In this document: piece after piece, positions 57,520-64,000 of the stretch
How the letters are laid out: every line of letters starts with the position of its first letter
Numbering within the stretch: position 1 is the stretch's first letter
Source of the DNA: Strongylocentrotus droebachiensis
Taxonomy: Eukaryota > Echinodermata > Echinoidea > Camarodonta > Strongylocentrotidae
Direction: 5' to 3'
DNA: 64,000 nucleotides
NCBI GenBank assembly: GCA_035222895.1
Contig: JAVYIG010000608.1
Coordinates: 124,001 to 188,000 of the forward strand
Made by a program: the position numbers and the translations under genes
The notes under the pieces: model-generated
The model's input: only the letters and a program-made list of their open reading frames with translations
Database searches by the model: none
What the model was told of the DNA's origin: nothing

Positions 57520-58965
57520 CTTTCTCTAAGCTCATTTAGGCAGTATTGGGATATTAAATCTTATCTTCATTAGGGCCCAAGGAAGAGTTACAATTTAACG
57601 ATATTTAGATTTAATCTAACGCTGTAGACCAACTAATTTAGTTAGTCTACAGCGTAATGTCACAGACACTCTCAAACACCTACCTACACACCCACACACA
57701 CACATACACACACATATTTCATCATACAGTATTTACGAATCTTCCAAAACACTGAAATACCACTGTTGTAATTTTTTTGTAAGGTAAATATATGACAAAC
57801 AGAACAAATTTCTGCTACAAACAATGCACTTTATTGTGTGATAGATGCAAAAAAGTTCGTGGCAAAATAAATGAACACTCGACGCTGATTCACAAAAAAT
57901 AACAATTTCAATATCAGAAATGACTTTCATTGCAAGAATAGATCAGTATTTCATTTTTTCAAAACTTAAAAACATAATTATATACTCTTTATTGAAAATA
58001 TATCAAAGGACATGAATAAATCCCTGGTAAATGCAGCTAGGCATTAAGAAAAAAGAACCTACATTAAACACAACGACACATTATATCTAAAAAATATATA
58101 GAAAATAGGAATAAACTAATTCATGTATATACAAAATATTGTCTGCCTTATACAAGACTGAGGCCTATCAAACATCGTATTAAGTGTTAATAAATATATT
58201 ATGCATTAACTGATATTGAACACTACTTTCAAACGTCTGTAGTTTCGAGATAATTGCTTTTGAGATCTTTCATGGCAGGACCTTGATACTGTATATAGTC
58301 TCTATTTTTTGTCTCATAAATGTATCAACCACATAGATCTATCGCAGTTACAATTTTACAGATAATATTGCATATTTTTCTCTTGTGTATATTCTTGTCA
58401 GAGCCATAGCAAATCACAGTCGTTCATGACTAGCTGCTACTAAATGAGCCAATTCCCTAGTTCATCTTCTTATGTTTCAAACCACAAATGAACAACATCT
58501 CGGGCGATTATCACAATCAACATAAAAGTAAGTCGAAACAGGACCGATGATGTTAATTACGAGTCTTTGTCGTGATTGATGATGTCATTAGGCCTACTGT
58601 CCGTCTCAAAAGGTTTAGAATGAGAACAATGAATCCACAAATGAATGTTTCAAACTGTTTTAAGGAATGCTCATGAGTTTGGATAGCTTTCAATTCAATT
58701 CAATACAGGTCTTTTAGAACATGCTCCACAGTACAAAGAATAAATTATATACATGTATGTTTTACAAAGATGTGAATTGCATTTATTGAATTAAATACCA
58801 ATTTACATGAAATACTTTACATTGATAAAATTATAGGTAATGAATGTCAGATAACATGTTGAAAGATGTCGTAAAAAGTATTATCAATGCATATATAATT
58901 TAAAGATGATTACATTTCCGTTATCATTATAAAAAAAATATCCGATTAAAACAGTAAGAGGTCAA
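57520..58965 (-). repeat. Inverted segmental duplication, right arm (non-coding part)
   Basis: Minus-strand copy of 44915-46840 with many small changes. It lacks the LINE fragments present at 45785-46310 and has about 65 extra bases near 57575-57640 around a GCTGTAGAC..GTCTACAGC palindrome. Confidence 0.75.
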
Positions 58966-58980
58966 GGAAAAAAATCACTT

Positions 58981-60265
58981 CTATTCATGGACTGTCTACA
59001 TCCCAAGTTACTCAAATTATCCGCAGATATCATTGCAAAACCACTCATTATATTATTTAATCAATCATTAAAAGCTTCACGATTTCCATTTGATTTCAAG
59101 ATTGCAAAAATCACTCTGATACACAAGAGAGGAACGTTTAGTGTGGATAATTTCAGGCCCATGTCTACAAATTATTCTAGAGAAAGCCTTACACAAACAA
59201 TTGTATTCTTACCTTAAAGAGATAGTTGAGTTCTGTTGCGGAGGGCGCTATACAAAATATTTTGTTTGTGTAATAATGAAAAACTGAGTGTCAAATTTGA
59301 AAGAACATAATATTTAAATGACAAAATCATCTTTGTTTGATCAAAATCGGTTCATAGACGGCTGAAATATAACGATTTCTAATACTTGTGTACCACCACA
59401 AATATTAGATATTTTGAAAAATTTGAAAAAACCGTTGATAAAAACGAAATAACGCCTTTTCCGTCGTATTTCAGCCAATGCCGATGTTGGCTTTTTTGTT
59501 AGCATTTTCGTGTTGCCTATATTACCCACAATTAGCCGGCTCATGTATTGTTATTTTTAATTAAATAATTAATTAAAGGTCACCGTATTTTTTTAAAAGT
59601 GGAGCTGAATTGGTATGATCGTATTGGCTAAACTTCACACATTTTGGGGTCTAAAATTATGTTCATGGCAATTTTAGGTTCTAAATGGGCACTATAAATG
59701 TCATAGATAAAAATAAGAGCATTAACCATGCAAGTTGAAGGCATTTGCAGTTTGAAAACAGAACTCAACTATCCCTTTAACCATAATAATTTATCATCAG
59801 TCTGGATTTAGACCGAGTCATTCTATAACCACGTGTCTCACAGAAATTACTGATTACCTTCTTGATAATATGAATTCGGGTCAGATTACTGGAACAATAT
59901 TTTACGATCTTAGGGAAGCATTTGACGTTTTTCCACATAAAATAATACTTGATAAACTAATTTTCTTTGGCATGAGTAACAATGTGTATGAATGGTTTAA
60001 ATCTTACTTAATTGGTAGACAACATTGTGTTACTAGATAATCATTGTAGCGAGTATTTAACTGTTAAATTCGGGGTGCCTCAAGGGTCAATTATGGGCCC
60101 ATTGATTTGTTTGTTTGTTTATTAATGATATTAGTAATTTAAAATTTCGTTATAATTCCAAAATCTCACTTTATGCTGACGATACTTTCATTTTAAATAA
60201 TTCTGATATTTCATTTCATAGTTCATTTATTTTAAATAAAACTTGAATAAATAAATAAGTTAATA
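58981..60265 (+). pseudogene. Decayed 5'-truncated LINE ORF2, interrupted by a MITE
   Basis: RT remnants: CLHPKLLKLSADIIAKPL and FKIAKITLIHKRGTF (58990-59130), then FRPMS. After the MITE come FRPSHSITTCLTEITD-like, FYDLREAFDVFPHK, VPQGSIMGPL and YADDTF-like pieces in shifting frames up to about 60200. It ends in an AATAAATAAATAAG tail at about 60243-60258. CR1/L2-group LINE by motif order. It sits between gene C and the duplicated non-coding arm and is absent from the left arm. Confidence 0.7.
59218..59776. mobile_element. TTAA-flanked MITE (559 bp) inside the LINE pseudogene
   Basis: TIR AGAGATAGTTGAGTTCTGTT at the left and the inverse of AGGGATAGTTGAGTTCTGTT at the right. TTAA directly flanks both ends (59214-59217, 59777-59780). 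Taking the insert and one TTAA out rejoins the RT frame across the site (SYL then NHNNL), which confirms the boundaries. TTAA duplications occur with piggyBac and Kolobok elements; purine-rich ends favour Kolobok. Confidence 0.85.
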
Positions 60266-60539
60266 TTAGATTATATATATATATATATATAGAAGGGATT
60301 TTATTAAACAAATTCCATCGTCGCAGTCTTACAACTGAATTGCCATTGGAATACAATTGAAAAGTACTTTAAAAAATATGTCGATATTTTATGAATGAGT
60401 GACACTCCTTTTAAAAACTGCAACATCTAGATTTGACAACGCTTAGTATTTGTTTTGGCTGGTATCGCGAATCGTTCAATTTTTGTAATTTTTACATGAT
60501 ATTTGCAGTTATTTTCATTGGTCACTTTAGTTGTGTTTT

Positions 60540-60600
60540 TGATTGAGTTATTTATGAATTGATTGATTGATTGATATATTGATTGATTGATTGGTTCGTT
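60540..60600. repeat. (TTGA)n/(TCAA)n short repeat
   Basis: ATTGATTGATTGAT repeated with one TATATT interruption. On the minus strand this equals the TCAA tail that ends the LINE 3' UTRs at 24-30 kb, so it may mark an old LINE end. Confidence 0.6.
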
Positions 60601-60689
60601 GGCTGTCTGACTCAGTATCAGGATTAAAGCTTAGACTGTAATCTCTATCAATTTATCGGCCACCTTATCAAGAAGGATATTCTTCTTCA

Positions 60690-63430
60690 CCCCATATCGA
60701 TGATTATTTTATGTCAACGCTGTATTCTTTCATCACTCGTGTCGACATGCTGTTCGTGTACATGTTCCTCTGGTGTTATTCCTAGGTTATTTTCAGCCAC
60801 GTTTTGTTCACGACAACAGCATGATTTTGAGATTTGTGCAAACATCCCTTGCGGGCCAATGGTCCTACAAAGTGATATAAATAGGAACAGTCCGTATACC
60901 CAGCTGACAACCATGACTATCATTAGAAATGTCCCCAACTGAACATAACTGAGTACTGTGGCAGGCAACATGCATCCACCTGCAACCAAGGTGGTAAGTG
61001 CTGCAAGTGTAACAGCTGAGCCAAGTGTCTGTAATGCATGCATTGATCGAGATGTCCTGTCTGGTTCGGTTGCTTGACGGTAAGCAACACCTAGATGGAC
61101 TGTAAAATCTACTGATAGACCAACAGCTAGGGAGAGGACAGTTGACTCAAATATGTTGAGTTCCCATCCTAGTAGAACCACCGAGGCGATTACAACAAAC
61201 ACGGCACATGTAATGGCATACATCGCGTAAATAGTCACTAAAACGTTTCTGATAGTCATCAAAAGGACACAAGCTGCAAAAACAAGCGACATGCCCACAG
61301 AGATTGGTGTTCCCCTAGCTAAACCTTGTTGCAGATCAAAGAACCTCATCTGCAGGCCAATATCACTTATGAACCATCCTCGACGCAGACCCGTAGGTGC
61401 TTCAGCCATTCGATCTGCTATGAAACCATTTACATCAGACCAAAATTGACCAGTGGTGTCATAGCTCAATGAATACTTGATACTTGTTTTCATTATGAGG
61501 ACCATTCCAACTACTTCATTATCTGAATTAAACCATAAACCAGGTATATAGCTTCCACAAGCTTCCAAATCCTGACACACAATACCGTAGAATAAAGGCA
61601 CACACAGATTGAAAAGAGAGGACGAATATGGGAATGTTGTTTGGCCACAACATGGAGAAATATCTCCTAAGCACGTCTTCTCCATGAAACCTTTGAATAA
61701 ATCAATGAAACAAAACTCGTCCTGCGCAGTTGCTATATTATTATCATAAAAGCTTGCATTTCTAAGATCTGTACAGAAATTATAAAGCCATGTTTGAGCT
61801 TCGGGTGATTTGACATCAAAGTTCTTGTCAATGACTGTAGTTCCTTCGGAATCTGGATCCCAATGGTTCCCATTATCTACAGGTTCTATCCCCCAAACTA
61901 TATAAGCCGGCATTGTGTTGTCCGAATCACTCTCAAAGCTAAACATCTCTTTGTAGACCTGGTCATACTGCTCCAAAATATGACTTTTCCTAAAAAACTG
62001 AAATTCAGATTGGGATGGGAGACGGAGGCGTGGTTCCACGAAAACTACACAAAACCCACCTATTCCAAGACTACTTAGGAGTAGAATCCACAGGAACCGT
62101 AACTTAACAATGATAATTGGCAAGTACTCTTCGAACAACTTCCTGCCAGCTCTGCTCACATGGTCGTATATTCTCCCTATGAAAACAAATAATCCACAGC
62201 ATCTACATGATCCTTCTTGCCCCTCTTCGTCGCATATGAAATATTTCTCATGAAACATGACTGCCGCTGGAATCCAAGTAACTGTGAGGACGAAATTTAC
62301 CAAAATGGAAGTACCAGCAAAGACAGAAAAGCATCGAATTGCTGTGATGCTGCTGACGCATCCTGCAAAGAGGGCGCTTGCCGTTGTGAGACTTGTAACA
62401 AACATGGTGGTCGCGGCGTGTTTCAGAGTCTCACGAAGTACTAATAATCGATTCTCGCTACCACCACCATATTCTTTTTTTGTCAACTTCCAGATGTCGA
62501 CGTAAACGAAGCAGTCGTCGGCCCCTACACCGATCACTAGCACTGCTGTTATTACATTGACAAAAGGAAAGAAAACTAATCGAAAGACAGTATGATAGAG
62601 AAAGTAAGCTACGACCATCGACATAATAATGCTAAACATAGTCATAATTGTGACAAAGAATGAACCCACATACATCCAAATTATGGCCACTACAGCAAGG
62701 CATCCGAAACCGATATAGATGGTGTCTGATAAAAGGTTATCACCAAATATATCGAATTTAAATCCTCCTCCAATGGCGACAACTTGTAATGTATCATCTG
62801 TGAGTCGAGGTTTATCGGTATATATTTCATACAGTTTTTGTGCCCCATAATCCCCCTTCATCAGAGGTTGAAGCACCAAGACAGTTTGAAGATCAAAGGC
62901 CCCTTGTGCTACTTGCAATGCAAAGTTCTTCGGGGTGAGATAGTGGAATATGGTATATACCCCGGAGTAAGCTGAACAGTTTACAGGAACATCACTGCAA
63001 ATAGAGCCACCATCACCGCCAAAACATCCTCTTGAATAGTATCCAACGCATTCCTCTAGCAGCTCTTTCATTCCTAGTACATCACTGTCATCAATGTCAT
63101 CGCAAGATTCTTTGCCAACCATCAATGCTGTCACTTGTCCTAATGATATCGAAGGGCAACAACTGCCATTTGTACGATAATCGCAGATCTGATAAAAACC
63201 GACGTAACTGCGAAAGTTTTCTTTGTCATGTTGACACACAGCTTTCATGCCAGTAGACGTGAACATCTCCATTGAGTCAGTAGATCGGTAGACCATTTTG
63301 AACCTAGATGAAACTACGGAAGAATAACAAAATAATTGTAAAGATATGATATATTCAGTATCATTCTGTCGACACGGTTTCAAAGGGAAATGCATCGCCG
63401 CTTGATTATTGTGAGAACATTATGAATGCA
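60690..63430 (-). repeat. Inverted segmental duplication, right arm (gene C part)
   Basis: Inverse copy of 39060-41783, as described for the left arm. Whether the homology goes on past 63430 is masked by an unrelated minisatellite that begins near 63570. Confidence 0.85.
60714..63313 (-). CDS. Dispatched-like RND-family membrane protein, gene C, last exon (partial)
   Basis: The 2,600-nt exon runs from an acceptor TTCCGTAG (just above 63313) to the stop at 60714-60716. It opens with two bases of a split codon and SSRFKMVYRSTDSMEMF, in the same phase as exon 4 of genes A and B. It encodes 865 residues with GSCCPSISLGQ, CDDIDDSDV, GADDCFVYVDIWK and GLSVDFTVHLGVAYR; all key acids are intact. By eye it is nearly the same protein as gene A, with scattered substitutions, a few extra residues (MKGDYGAQKLYE against WDQTLYD) and a changed tail. 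Exons 1-3 must lie right of the window: gene A has 1.3 kb between exons 3 and 4, and only 0.7 kb is left here. Confidence 0.9.
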
Positions 63431-63569
63431 TCCTTCAGTCTCGATTTCTATATTATTTATACATGATTTTGAATTGAGTGAATGAGAGAAAAAAAAAAAG
63501 ACTGAATACCCATTATAAATGTGAGCGACCTTTTGGGGAAAATTAATAAAAATATTGCTCTAAGTCGCT

Positions 63570-64000
63570 CTATAGGGGGCGCATATTAAAGAGAAAGGAA
63601 AAGGAGCAATTATCAGATAGAAGGAGAAGGGGCAATTATAAAAAGGAAAAGGGGGCACTTGTCAAAGTAAAACGGGCACCTCTCAGATTTTGAATAGGGG
63701 CAATTATTAAAAGTGAAAATGAGCACTTCTCGCACTTGTGAGAATGGAAAGTGACATTTATGGCAAGGAAAAGGGTCACCTATTAGATTGTGTTAGGGTC
63801 ATTTATCAGATATGAAAGGGGGCATTCATGAGAAGGGGAAGAGGTTTTCATGAAAGAAATGGGAGGCACTTATCACAAGGAAAAGGAGCAGTTAGTATAA
63901 AGGAAAAGGGACACGCGTCAAAACAAAAGGGGCACACACCAAAGGTTAAAAGGGACACTTATTAGAAGGGGAAGGGGCACTTCTTTCAGAGAAAAAGGGC
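63570..64000. repeat. Degenerate minisatellite, period about 22-24 bp
   Basis: About 18 imperfect units of the form GGGGCACTTATCAGAAGGAAAA run to the right edge; typical variants are GGGGCAATTATAAAAAGGAA, GGGTCACCTATTAGA and GGGACACTTATTAGAAGG. It lies where intron 3 of gene C is expected. Confidence 0.75.

Overview
The window is animal nuclear DNA: AT-rich, with split genes (GT..AG introns), dense MITEs, several non-LTR retrotransposons, long homopolymer runs and microsatellites. Dispatched-like genes, tRNA-derived SINEs, CR1-like LINEs and the general base style fit a marine invertebrate. An echinoderm is my best guess; the sequence alone does not prove it.

Left part (1-16.8 kb). A RING-H2 E3 ligase gene of Praja type ends here (coding exons 941-1056 and 1963-2016). 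After a LINE 3' fragment (about 4.2-4.63 kb) comes a 6.35-kb block, 5756-12105. It is bounded by diverged inverted repeats of roughly 115-130 bp and flanked by TA. It carries a long minus-strand ORF of an unclassified, transposon-like protein family, with one N-terminal frameshift and a C-terminus that runs into about 146-bp tandem repeats. I read the block as a large, decayed DNA transposon. Further right lie a CTT tract, a hAT-type MITE with a perfect 8-bp target duplication, a tRNA-derived SINE and unannotated DNA.

Middle part (16.8-30 kb). An apparently full-length CR1-like LINE lies on the minus strand (16816-21597). ORF1 (CCHC knuckles) and ORF2 (endonuclease plus reverse transcriptase) are in one frame, split only by a single TGA. 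Three fold-back or TIR elements and a decayed LINE RT follow. The 3' UTR of that decayed LINE has become a tandem array of about 6 kb (24.0-30.0 kb) with two monomer classes and higher-order duplication. The array is invaded by a 5-bp-TSD DNA element that carries a C2H2 zinc-finger fragment.

Right part (33.7-64 kb). Three Dispatched-like (RND/Patched superfamily, sterol-sensing-domain) genes form a cluster. Gene A (33.7-41.7 kb, +) and gene B (48.5-53.7 kb, +) share the same four-coding-exon structure with identical intron phases. Gene C (60.7-63.3 kb, -) shows only its large last exon; the rest lies beyond the right edge. Genes A and C sit in the arms of an inverted segmental duplication with gene B between them. 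LINE fragments, mariner-type MITEs, a deleted Tc1 element and a TTAA-flanked MITE fill the introns and spacers. The window ends in a degenerate minisatellite with a period of about 23 bp.
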